Shown: piece by piece, positions 7,710 through 14,564 of the stretch | How positions within the stretch are numbered: position 1 is the stretch's first letter | Layout: the number at the start of each line of letters is the position of its first letter | Origin: Desulfurellaceae bacterium | Lineage (GTDB): Bacteria > Campylobacterota_A > Desulfurellia > JAGGSF01 | DNA: 33,797 nucleotides | Reading direction: 5' to 3' | NCBI GenBank assembly: GCA_023128455.1 | Contig: JAGMDW010000043.1 | Coordinates: 1-33,797, forward strand | Made by a program: the position numbers and the translations under genes | The notes under the pieces: generated by a model | Seen by the model: only the letters and a program-made list of their open reading frames with translations | Told to the model about the DNA's origin: nothing | Database searches by the model: none

Positions 7710-8756
7710 ATGAGAATTGCGCAGGTCTCGCCTCTCTATGAGAGTGTACCTCCAAAGTATTATGGAGGAACAGAAAGGGCTGTTTCTTATCTGGTAGAAG
7801 AACTGGTAAAAGGAGGACATGATATAACACTTTTTGCCAGTGGAGATTCTATCACTCACGCTCGCCTTATCTCTCCTTGTAAAAGATCTCTCAGATTGGA
7901 CGATAACTGCAAAGATAGAATGTGTTATCATGTTCTTATGGTTCAAGAGGTATTTGAGATGTCTTCTTATTTTGATATTATTCACTTCAATATTGACTAC
8001 ATCCAGTTTCCACTGGTAAGAATATGCAATACGCCGGCCGTTACCACCCTTCACGGAAGGCTGGATTTAAAAGAGTACTTACTCTTCTACCAAAATTTTA
8101 AAGACATACCTGTAATTTCTATTTCAAATAACCAAAGAAAACCTCTTCCCTGGCTCAACTGGCAGGGCACGGCATATCATGGACTGCCAAAAGATTTGTA
8201 CAGCTTCCATAAAAAACCTGGTGAATATTTGGCATTTCTGGGTAGGATATGTCCCGAAAAAAGAGTGGATAGGGCAATAGAGATTGCTGAAAAAGTGGGT
8301 ATGAAATTGAAAATTGCCGCAAAAGTAGATGAAGCCGATAAAGAGTATTTTGAGGATAAAATTAAACCACTGCTTAGAAACCCTTATGTGGAATTTATAG
8401 GTGAAATAGGAGAAAAGGAAAAAAATGAATTCTTAGGAAATGCTTATGCGCTAATTTTTCCCATTGATTGGCCTGAGCCTTTTGGTTTGGTTATGATAGA
8501 ATCCTTAGCCTGTGGTACACCGGTAATTGCCTGGAGATGTGGTTCCGTGCCTGAGGTGATACAAAACGGAGTTACAGGATTTATAGTAGAAAATATAAAA
8601 GATGCAGTGAAAGCAGTGAAAAAAACATCAGGCTTGAATCGCGAAGACTGCAGAAAGGCATTTGAAGAAAGATTCACAACTTCCCGCATGGCAAGAGATT
8701 ATCTTAAAATTTACAGAAAAATGGTTGCGAGAAAGCCCGTCTTGAAAGCAGTGTAA
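7710..8756 (+). CDS. Family 4 glycosyltransferase
   Basis: A 348-residue GT-B enzyme. The N-terminal acceptor domain carries [19 protein letters not shown], a glycine-rich pattern common in this GT4 subgroup; the C-terminal donor domain carries [20 protein letters not shown] and the [19 protein letters not shown] segment, whose glutamates hold the sugar nucleotide. The start has TAGGAG nine bases upstream. It follows the GH65 gene after about 180 AT-rich bases and probably has its own promoter. The neighbouring disaccharide phosphorylase makes a glucan or compatible-solute role tempting, but donor and acceptor are unknown. Confidence 0.87.
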   Translation: MRIAQVSPLYESVPPKYYGGTERAVSYLVEELVKGGHDITLFASGDSITHARLISPCKRSLRLDDNCKDRMCYHVLMVQEVFEMSSYFDIIHFNIDYIQFPLVRICNTPAVTTLHGRLDLKEYLLFYQNFKDIPVISISNNQRKPLPWLNWQGTAYHGLPKDLYSFHKKPGEYLAFLGRICPEKRVDRAIEIAEKVGMKLKIAAKVDEADKEYFEDKIKPLLRNPYVEFIGEIGEKEKNEFLGNAYALIFPIDWPEPFGLVMIESLACGTPVIAWRCGSVPEVIQNGVTGFIVENIKDAVKAVKKTSGLNREDCRKAFEERFTTSRMARDYLKIYRKMVARKPVLKAV

Positions 8757-8927
8757 GCAGAAAGAGTGGCGGATTCTAATTCTATAGTCTATAAGTATAG
8801 TAAAGCTATAATCGAATGTTGTGGATGAGTAAAAAGTAGCATATTCTTCTTCTGTTAGACTAAATAAAAACATTAGAAAAAAAGTAGGATACGCTACATG
8901 AAAAATACTACAGAAAGACAAGGCAAA

Positions 8928-9050
8928 GTCCAGAGGAAGCTGTTTGCCGTTTCCTGGAAATGCTAAATCACCTTTCTTTTCATGCTCTTTTTTCCATTCC
9001 GCCAGCATTTGGTAATTGATACCAAGATCCTTAGATAATTGATAATATTT
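8928..9050 (-). pseudogene. Remnant of an IS3-family transposase OrfA
   Basis: Reading leftward from 9050, the frame gives about 41 residues beginning [14 protein letters not shown] and continuing with [10 protein letters not shown] and FPGNGKQLP. This is the end of the helix-turn-helix and the W+KE...FPGNGK signature of IS3-type OrfA proteins. A stop (9051-9053) truncates the N-terminus, and similarity ends after about 8928, where the usual leucine-zipper region should begin. No OrfB or clear terminal repeats are left. It lies just upstream of gadC and is a scar of past insertion. The rest of this 384-base intergenic stretch holds no other gene that I can support. Confidence 0.6.
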
Positions 9051-9085
9051 TTATAGAATGTTTTTGGCGAATAGTAAGATATATG

Positions 9086-9103
9086 GTAAATAGTAGTATT
9101 TAC
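9086..9103 (+). promoter_or_regulatory. Inverted repeat in the gadC promoter region
   Basis: GTAAATA (9086-9092) and TATTTAC (9097-9103) are perfect 7-bp arms around GTAG. A -10-like TATACT lies at 9115-9120, placing the palindrome over the -35 position. It looks like an operator for a dimeric regulator of gadC-gadB; the regulator is not identifiable. Confidence 0.4.
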
Positions 9104-9140
9104 TTCAAGTGTAATATACTCTCAGTAAAGGGAGGAGGCT

Positions 9141-10571
9141 ATGGCAGAAGAGAATACTAAGCAGAGACATTACATAAGCACATTCGTACTTGCTATGATG
9201 AATGTCGCTTGTGTAATGAGTTTAAGGGGTTTGCCGATGATGGCAAAAGAAGGGCTGACCATGTTCTTTTATCTTGCATTTGCCGCATTATTGTTTCTTG
9301 TTCCGGTTTCTCTTATTTCGGCAGAATTAGCCAGTGGATGGCCGCAAGGAGGCGGTGTATACAGGTGGGTAAGAGAGGCATTTGGGTCTCGCTGGGGTTT
9401 TACTGCGATATGGCTTCAATGGATACAGAATGTTATATGGTACCCTACTGTTTTGGCATTCGCTGCAGGAGCATTGTCATATTTTTTTATAAACCCAGCT
9501 CTTGATACCAACAAAACATTTAACATTGCGGTTATTCTCATAGTCTATTGGGGAGCGACATTTATGAATTTTCGCGGAATGAAAACAACCGGGCGGCTTA
9601 CTACGATAGGATTATTGGCGGGAACGATATTTCCGGCGGTTCTTATTATTGCTTTGGGTATTCTCTGGATTGTTACAGGAAATCCTGTACAGCTTAACAC
9701 AGCCAGCGGTAATTTTCTACCAAATTTTGCAGATTTCAGCAGTGTAGCATTTCTGGGAGGTATTGTCCTTTTGTTTGCCGGGATGGAGGTAGGTGCTGTG
9801 CATGTCAGGGAACTGCGGAATCCAAAAGTACAGTATACAAAAGCAGTGTTTTTGGCAATGCTTATAATTGTAGTGGTGTTTGTATTGGGTTCCCTGTCTG
9901 TTGCCGTAGTTATCCCGGAAAAAAGCATAAGCCTTACAGCTGGAATTATGCAGGGGTTTAAGGAACTGTTAGATAAATTCAGTATGGGCTGGTTTCTTCC
10001 GATAATGGGATTGTTGGTTGCCTTCGGGGCAGTTGGCGGCGTAATTGCATGGATAGCCGGACCAAGTAAGGGGTTACTTGCTACCGCCAAAGATGGCGAC
10101 CTTCCTCCGTTTTTGCAATATACTAATAAACATGGTGTGCAAACTCATATACTGTGGATACAGGGCGCAATCGTTACTATTATCTCGCTTGTTTATCTTT
10201 TAATGCCCACCATAAGCAGCGCCTTCTTTATTTTAACCGCACTCACAGCAATGCTGTATATTATAATGTACATTTTATTATATGTATCTGCCATAAAATT
10301 GCGGTATTCACAGCCGGATGTCCACCGCACCTATAAAGTTCCGGGAGGTAATTTCGGTATGTGGATAGTGGCTGGTATCGGTATGCTGGCAGTTGTCTTT
10401 GCTATGATTGTTGGTTTTTTCCCTCCATCACAACTTACAGTCGGAAGTCCGACATTTTATGTTTCGTTTTTGATTGTTGGGGTAATCATCTTTGTTGGTG
10501 CACCCTTAATTATTAACGGGTTAAAGCGTCCAGAATGGATGCCGAAAGAAAATAGCCAAACGGAAGAGTAA
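9141..10571 (+). CDS. gadC: Glutamate/GABA antiporter (APC superfamily)
   Basis: A 476-residue inner-membrane amino-acid exchanger with about twelve hydrophobic segments. The first helix region has the MNVACVMSLRGLPMMA motif of GadC-type carriers, followed by ASGWPQGGGVYRWVREAFG, WLQWIQNVIWYP and, further on, the conserved FAGMEVGAVHVREL and GPSKGLLATAKDGDLPPF. The partner gene directly downstream is a glutamate decarboxylase, the standard acid-resistance pairing: glutamate in, GABA out, one cytoplasmic proton consumed per cycle. A strong GGGAGGAGG ribosome site precedes the ATG. The gene is visibly richer in G+C codons than its neighbours. I do not see the long C-terminal plug described for E. 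coli GadC; the tail after the last helix is about 15 residues. Confidence 0.88.
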   Translation: MAEENTKQRHYISTFVLAMMNVACVMSLRGLPMMAKEGLTMFFYLAFAALLFLVPVSLISAELASGWPQGGGVYRWVREAFGSRWGFTAIWLQWIQNVIWYPTVLAFAAGALSYFFINPALDTNKTFNIAVILIVYWGATFMNFRGMKTTGRLTTIGLLAGTIFPAVLIIALGILWIVTGNPVQLNTASGNFLPNFADFSSVAFLGGIVLLFAGMEVGAVHVRELRNPKVQYTKAVFLAMLIIVVVFVLGSLSVAVVIPEKSISLTAGIMQGFKELLDKFSMGWFLPIMGLLVAFGAVGGVIAWIAGPSKGLLATAKDGDLPPFLQYTNKHGVQTHILWIQGAIVTIISLVYLLMPTISSAFFILTALTAMLYIIMYILLYVSAIKLRYSQPDVHRTYKVPGGNFGMWIVAGIGMLAVVFAMIVGFFPPSQLTVGSPTFYVSFLIVGVIIFVGAPLIINGLKRPEWMPKENSQTEE

Positions 10572-10623
10572 GCCTCATTAGAGGAATCTCCAACGGGGGT
10601 AAATTTTAAAAAAGGAGGTAATT

Positions 10624-12027
10624 ATGATTCACAAAAAAGTAAAATTAGAAGAGTTGGAGACATCTGACAAAGTATTAACACCGACCTATGCCTCAAGAGA
10701 ACTTAGTACTGCAGTTCCTAAATATGAAATGCCGGAAAACGAGATGCTTCCCAGAACGGCTTACAATATCATCCATGATGAACTTATGCTGGATGGGAAT
10801 TCAAGACTCAATCTCGCCACCTTCGTAACCACATGGATGGAGCCAGAGGCCAGACAGCTTATGGCTGAGACTTTTGATAAGAATATGATTGATAAAGATG
10901 AATATCCTCAGACAGCCGAAGTTGAGATGCGTTGTGTCAATATATTATCTAATTTGTACAATGCTCCCCATGAGGGTAATGCTGCCGGATGTTCAACAAT
11001 TGGCTCCAGTGAAGCGACTATGCTCGGCGGAATGGCACTCAAATGGAAATGGCGGGAACGCATGAAGGCAAAAGGAAAGGCAGGCGATAAACCTAATATG
11101 GTAATGGGAATAGATGTTCAAATCTGCTGGGAGAAATTCTGCCGTTATTGGGATATCGAGCCGCGTTTTGTTTCTATGGAACATGGTCGTTATACAATTG
11201 ATTCGGAAAGAACTCTTGAGCTTGTAGACGAAAACACCATAGGTGTGGTTGCGATTATGGGAACTACATTTACAGGTCAGTACGAACCAGTTGAGAAGCT
11301 TAATAATGCTCTGGATGAACTTAATGCAAAGACTGGCTGGGATGTTCCTATACATGTTGATGCGGCAAGTGGAGGTTTTGTAACCCCTTTTATTCAACCG
11401 GACATAAAATGGGATTTTCGCCTTAAGTGGGTGAAATCTATAAATGTATCCGGCCATAAATATGGTTTGGTTTTTCCGGGAGTTGGCTGGATCATATGGC
11501 GCGATTGGGAGGAACTACCGAAAGATTTGATATTTTATGTTAATTACTTAGGTGGTGACATGCCTACATTTGCGTTAAATTTTTCGCGTCCCGGCAATCA
11601 GATCGTTGCTCAATATTATAACTTTCTGCGATTAGGACGAGAAGGATATACACGCATTATGAAAACGCTGCATGAGACGGTAAAGTATCTATCGGGAAAG
11701 GTTGCTAAATTAGGACCATTTGAATTACTCACTGACGGCAGCGATATTCCTGTATTTGCCTTTAAGCTGAAGAAAGAAACGAATTTTACTGTATTTGATG
11801 TTTCAGAAAGGCTACGCCACCGAGGCTGGCTGGTTCCTGCTTATACCTTACCCAAGAACGCGGAGGATATCGCGGTATTGCGTATTGTGGTAAAGGAAGG
11901 TTTCAGCAGAGACATGGCTGACCTCCTTCTGGATGATTTGAAACGCATATTGAAATATTTTGAGAAACAACCGGGACATAAACCAACCAGGCCGAAGAAA
12001 CGCGATAAATATAGAAGACACTGTTAG
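10624..12027 (+). CDS. gadB: Glutamate decarboxylase
   Basis: A 467-residue PLP enzyme converting glutamate to GABA and CO2. The fold-type I landmarks are clear: an N-terminal TYASRELSTAVPKYEMPE segment, the substrate-site GCSTIGSSEATMLGGMALKW, the cofactor-ring HVDAASGGFVTPF, and the PLP lysine Lys279 in SINVSGHKYG. The length equals that of bacterial GadB. The basic C-terminal tail (PTRPKKRDKYRRHC) ends in His-Cys; in E. coli the C-terminus closes the active site at neutral pH, and a comparable pH latch is possible. It is 52 bases downstream of gadC with its own AAGGAGG. Followed by a GC-rich hairpin with a short T run. Confidence 0.95.
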   Translation: MIHKKVKLEELETSDKVLTPTYASRELSTAVPKYEMPENEMLPRTAYNIIHDELMLDGNSRLNLATFVTTWMEPEARQLMAETFDKNMIDKDEYPQTAEVEMRCVNILSNLYNAPHEGNAAGCSTIGSSEATMLGGMALKWKWRERMKAKGKAGDKPNMVMGIDVQICWEKFCRYWDIEPRFVSMEHGRYTIDSERTLELVDENTIGVVAIMGTTFTGQYEPVEKLNNALDELNAKTGWDVPIHVDAASGGFVTPFIQPDIKWDFRLKWVKSINVSGHKYGLVFPGVGWIIWRDWEELPKDLIFYVNYLGGDMPTFALNFSRPGNQIVAQYYNFLRLGREGYTRIMKTLHETVKYLSGKVAKLGPFELLTDGSDIPVFAFKLKKETNFTVFDVSERLRHRGWLVPAYTLPKNAEDIAVLRIVVKEGFSRDMADLLLDDLKRILKYFEKQPGHKPTRPKKRDKYRRHC

Positions 12028-12068
12028 GGTTTGAAAAAGTTTATTACATATAGTAGGGTTAGTGCCCC

Positions 12069-12086
12069 CGCGGCAAGCCGCGTTTT
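12069..12086 (+). terminator. Probable terminator of gadCB
   Basis: CGCGGC (12069-12074) and GCCGCG (12077-12082) pair around a two-base loop, or with the loop widened by opening the last pair, and are followed by TTTT (12083-12086). It lies 42 bases after the gadB stop. Confidence 0.5.
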
Positions 12087-12089
12087 GTT

Positions 12090-12192
12090 ATTCCGCACTT
12101 GATGCGGAATCTGGATTTCCGCATTCGCGGGAATGACAGAGGGAATGTCCCCCCGTACTTGACACGGTGGCGGGAATCTAAATTAAGATTCC
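12090..12192. repeat. Cluster of REP-like palindromes
   Basis: Four imperfect palindromes lie in tandem: ATTCCGCA/TGCGGAAT around CTTGA (12090-12110); TTCCGC/GCGGGAA around ATTC (12117-12133); a decayed CCGT/ACGG copy around 12153-12167; and GGAATCT/AGATTCC (12173-12192). The GTCATTCC...GGAATCT character is that of dispersed extragenic palindromes found in many Gram-negative genomes. A further CCGC-TGCTT-GCGG hairpin is at 12239-12251. The 398-base gap between gadB and the trp leader holds no gene apart from these repeats, the array at 12270 and the trp promoter. Confidence 0.65.
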
Positions 12193-12269
12193 AGATATTT
12201 TGCTAAAGCAGAATTCCGAAATGACATCTGGTAATAGCCCGCTGCTTGCGGTGGATTTATTTATTCGTT

Positions 12270-12395
12270 TTGACAACTCTCGTAGAGAGTTGCAAAAAAA
12301 CGAAGTTTTCCTTGACAAGTGCTTACAACACTTGCAAGCAACTTGACAACTACTTTAGTAGTTGCAAGGAAAATAACAAGGTCATTTTCCTTGAC
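12270..12395. repeat. Array of six alternating bulged palindromes with TTGAC/GCAA boundaries
   Basis: The motif TTGAC occurs at 12270, 12312, 12343 and 12391, and GCAA at 12292, 12334 and 12364, in strict alternation. Every interval between them is an inverted repeat. TTGAC-to-GCAA arms: AACTCTC/GAGAGTT, AAGTG/CACTT, AACTACT/AGTAGTT. GCAA-to-TTGAC arms: AAAAC/GTTTT (two unpaired bases), CAAG/CTTG including boundary bases, GGAAAAT/ATTTTCC. TTGAC pairs with GCAA through TTG-C/G-CAA, leaving the same single A unpaired in every hairpin. The arms differ in sequence but stay complementary, so structure rather than sequence is kept. The last TTGAC is the -35 box of the trp promoter. I know of no named family with this layout. 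Confidence 0.75.
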
Positions 12396-12418
12396 AATAA
12401 ACATAAAATATATATCTT
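12391..12418 (+). promoter_or_regulatory. Promoter of the trp operon
   Basis: TTGACA (12391-12396), a 16-base spacer and TATCTT (12413-12418). The predicted transcription start (about 12425) falls on the leader-peptide ATG at 12426, so the leader peptide may be translated from a leaderless end. This is the best sigma-70-type promoter in the region. Confidence 0.6.
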
Positions 12419-12425
12419 TATACCC

Positions 12426-12479
12426 ATGAAAATGATATTTAAGGTTTGGTGGTGGGCAGTTAAACCTGCTCGCCGGTAA
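12426..12479 (+). CDS. trpL: trp operon leader peptide
   Basis: A 17-residue peptide, MKMIFKVWWWAVKPARR, with three consecutive Trp codons (TGG at 12447-12455) and a TAA at 12477-12479. It lies between the promoter and a Rho-independent terminator that precedes trpE, the classic arrangement for ribosome-mediated attenuation. AGTTAAAC (12458-12465), just after the Trp codons, can pair with GTTTAACT (12491-12498). TCAAGCC (12498-12504) can instead pair with GGCTTGA (12556-12562) in the terminator's 5' arm. There is no ribosome site before the first ATG, and a second in-frame ATG is at 12432. Confidence 0.85.
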   Translation: MKMIFKVWWWAVKPARR

Positions 12480-12501
12480 GTTTGAGATAAGTTTAACTCA
12501 A

Positions 12502-12550
12502 GCCGCTTGGCGCAGACAGGGAAAGGATGTCTGAGTCGGCGGCTATTTTT
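12502..12550 (+). promoter_or_regulatory. Second hairpin of the trp leader, terminator-like
   Basis: Outer stem GCCGC (12502-12506) with GCGGC (12539-12543) and inner stem CAGACA (12513-12518) with TGTCTG (12528-12533) are followed by TATTTTTG. It shares bases with the proposed antiterminator segment TCAAGCC, so forming one excludes the other. It may be a pause or protector hairpin, or a first, weaker terminator. Confidence 0.5.
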
Positions 12551-12555
12551 GTATG

Positions 12556-12591
12556 GGCTTGACGGCTTGGATGAGTCGTCAAGCCTTTTTT
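12556..12591 (+). terminator. trp attenuator terminator
   Basis: GGCTTGACG (12556-12564) and CGTCAAGCC (12577-12585) form a perfect 9-bp stem, followed directly by TTTTTT (12586-12591). It ends five bases before the trpE ribosome site, so read-through is required for trpE expression. Confidence 0.9.
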
Positions 12592-12604
12592 GTTTGGAGG
12601 TTTT

Positions 12605-14017
12605 ATGTTGAATATGTCCGAAGGTGAATTTTTGGAATATCTAAAAAGTTTTGACATCGTCCCTTTATATGCAGATTTTCCTTGTGATACGGATACAGCT
12701 ATATCTATTTATTTAAAACTCAAAGATTATGGGGCCTGCTACCTTTTAGAGAGTGTAGAGAAAAGTAAAAGATGGGGCAGGTATTCTTTTATAGGATTTG
12801 ACAGATTGGAGACATTTTCCTTTAGCATTGGCGAAGATGAAAAGCCTTTATCTCTACTTAAAGATAGATATTTCTCCAAAAAAACACTCAAATTGAAGGA
12901 ATTGCCTCGTTTTTTTGGGGGTGGAGTGGGGTATATAGGATATGATTGTGCTTCTTTATGGAATAAGATTGCTTTACCTTCAGAAGACATCTATTCCCTG
13001 CCTGACCTTTGTCTTTTATTTACAAAGGCGGTTATCATATTTGATGATTTTCGTAAGACATTTCGCATAGTTTATGATGCAATGCAGCCTCAAGATTATG
13101 AAAAAGCAGAAAAGATGATAGATAAAATTCTGTCTCTCCTTCACCGTCCGTTTTCTTACGATGAGGGGGAAGGCAAATCTTTTCCTGTATCCACTTTACA
13201 CAGAGAAGCGTTTGAAGAGATGGTAAGAAAAGCAAAGAGGTATATAGAAGACGGCGAGATAATACAGTCTGTTTTGGCACATCACATTGTATGTTCAACA
13301 GATGTGTCTCCTTTTGATATCTATCGGACTTTAAGGAGGAGTAACCCCTCTCCTTATATGTTTTATATTGATTTTGATTCTTTTAAACTCATCGGTTCAT
13401 CTCCAGAAGTTCTGGTGAGATTGGAAGGAGAAACCATTGAAATCTCGCCTATTGCAGGTACTCGTCGCAGAGGCAAAACAAAAAAAGAAGATGAGAAATT
13501 GGAAAAAGAACTCCTTCAGGATGAGAAAGAAAAAGCTGAGCATTTGATGCTTGTTGATCTGGCAAGAAATGATGTGGGAAGAGTAGCGGAAGCAGGAACT
13601 GTAAAGGTAGAAAATTTCATGTATGTAGAGAAGTTTTCAAAGGTTATGCATATCGTTTCCGACATTAAAGCAAAAATAGAGAAAGATAAAGATATGTTTG
13701 ATCTATTTAGATCCTGCTTTCCCGCAGGAACGGTGTCCGGTGCACCAAAGGTGAGAGCGATGCAAATAATTGCAAGCTTAGAAAAAACAAGAAGAGGCCC
13801 TTATGCCGGTAGTGTGGGTTACTTTGGATATGATGGGAATATGGATATGTGTATCACCATACGCACCATTGTGTGGAAAGAAAATAAGGCATTTATTGGT
13901 GTGGGTGCGGGCATCGTTTATGATTCTCTCCCTCAAAGGGAATATGAAGAGACGATGGAGAAGGCATCCGCCTGCATCAATGCATTAGGAGAGGAAAATG
14001 ATATTAATGATAGATAA
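12605..14017 (+). CDS. trpE: Anthranilate synthase component I
   Basis: Makes anthranilate from chorismate, using ammonia supplied by TrpG. The 470 residues hold the N-terminal feedback-site pattern LLES...RYSFIG, where Trp binds, and the chorismate-binding half with SNPSPYMFYIDF, GSSPEVLVRLEG, SPIAGTRRRG, the Mg-binding EHLMLVDLARND, and FPAGTVSGAPKVRAMQII. The start is the ATG at 12605, four bases after GGAGG; a TTG at 12608 has better spacing and cannot be excluded, and starts before 12605 fall within the terminator T run. The residues before the NPSPY block (QSVLAHHI) differ from the common QVVLSRR. It overlaps trpG by 20 bases. Confidence 0.96.
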   Translation: MLNMSEGEFLEYLKSFDIVPLYADFPCDTDTAISIYLKLKDYGACYLLESVEKSKRWGRYSFIGFDRLETFSFSIGEDEKPLSLLKDRYFSKKTLKLKELPRFFGGGVGYIGYDCASLWNKIALPSEDIYSLPDLCLLFTKAVIIFDDFRKTFRIVYDAMQPQDYEKAEKMIDKILSLLHRPFSYDEGEGKSFPVSTLHREAFEEMVRKAKRYIEDGEIIQSVLAHHIVCSTDVSPFDIYRTLRRSNPSPYMFYIDFDSFKLIGSSPEVLVRLEGETIEISPIAGTRRRGKTKKEDEKLEKELLQDEKEKAEHLMLVDLARNDVGRVAEAGTVKVENFMYVEKFSKVMHIVSDIKAKIEKDKDMFDLFRSCFPAGTVSGAPKVRAMQIIASLEKTRRGPYAGSVGYFGYDGNMDMCITIRTIVWKENKAFIGVGAGIVYDSLPQREYEETMEKASACINALGEENDINDR

Positions 14018-14564
14018 TTATGATTCTTTTACTTACAACCTGGTTCATCTTTTAAAGGGAATGAAGAAAGGTGTGGATGTTATTTCCAACGATGAAAAAG
14101 ATTACATTCGGTGGGTAGAAAAAAGCGAAGCTGTATTCATCTCTCCCGGGCCTTCTGTGCCGGAGAATGCAGGCATTAGTGTGGATGTAGTGAGGAGGTT
14201 TTACAAAACAAAACCTATATTTGGGGTGTGCTTGGGTCATCAGGTAATTGTCTATAGCTTTGGAGGAAAGATTGTAAGAGCGAAGAGAATTGTGCATGGA
14301 AAGGCATCTCTTATCTATCATGCGGGTAAATACATTTTTAAAAATATTCCCTCTCCATTCAGTGCCGTCAGGTATCACTCTCTTTCTGTAAGCAGGGAGA
14401 ATTTTCCTTTAGAGTTGGAAATTTTAGCGGCGAGTGAAGATGAAGAGATTATGTCTATCAAGCATAGAAATTTTCCCGTGTATGGGGTGCAGTTTCACCC
14501 GGAGTCTATTCTTACAAAATATGGCGAAATGTTAATCTATAATTTTTTAGAGGAGGCAAAATAA
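13998..14564 (+). CDS. trpG: Anthranilate synthase glutamine amidotransferase component
   Basis: A class I glutaminase subunit of 188 residues that hydrolyses glutamine and passes ammonia to TrpE. MIDNYDSFTYNLV opens the protein; the oxyanion loop ISPGPSVPENAG, nucleophile Cys78 in GVCLGHQ, and the His167/Glu169 pair in VQFHPES complete the triad. The loop reads PGPSVPENAG where PGPGTPEDAG is more usual. It starts inside the trpE 3' end with an AGGAGAGG site, so the two subunits are coupled at translation. The same fold also serves folate synthesis (PabA), and a shared role is possible, but the operon context is trp. Confidence 0.95.
   Translation: MILMIDNYDSFTYNLVHLLKGMKKGVDVISNDEKDYIRWVEKSEAVFISPGPSVPENAGISVDVVRRFYKTKPIFGVCLGHQVIVYSFGGKIVRAKRIVHGKASLIYHAGKYIFKNIPSPFSAVRYHSLSVSRENFPLELEILAASEDEEIMSIKHRNFPVYGVQFHPESILTKYGEMLIYNFLEEAK

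Noticed and set aside
8840-8897. GTAGCATATTC / GGATACGCTAC imperfect inverted repeat as IS ends
   Set aside because: Two mismatches, AT-rich, no target duplication and no matching arm on the other side of the IS3 scar.
8628-9008. A 126-codon minus-strand ORF as a complete gene
   Set aside because: Only its first ~27 codons resemble a protein (IS3 OrfA); the rest is low-complexity translation running into the 3' end of the glycosyltransferase gene.
9545-10090. 181-codon minus-strand ORF inside gadC
   Set aside because: Shadow frame; Ile/Thr/Pro-rich translation with no motifs, while the plus frame is a clear transporter.
12270-12395. CRISPR array
   Set aside because: The constant parts are only 4-5 bases and alternate between two motifs, and the intervals are palindromes, not spacers.
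12270-12395. Integron attC sites
   Set aside because: The bulged hairpins recall attC, but the RYYYAAC/GTTRRRY core boxes are not present and no integrase or cassette is seen.
12246-12479. A 77-codon ORF ending in the trp leader peptide
   Set aside because: Its first 60 codons run through the palindrome array and upstream of the promoter; only the last 17 codons, after 12426, fit a translated peptide.
12498-12550. Possible metabolite riboswitch in the trp leader (GGGAAAGGATGTCTGAGTCGG looks vaguely cobalamin-like)
   Set aside because: None of the conserved cobalamin-, glycine- or TPP-riboswitch cores is present, and the leader peptide with competing hairpins explains the region.
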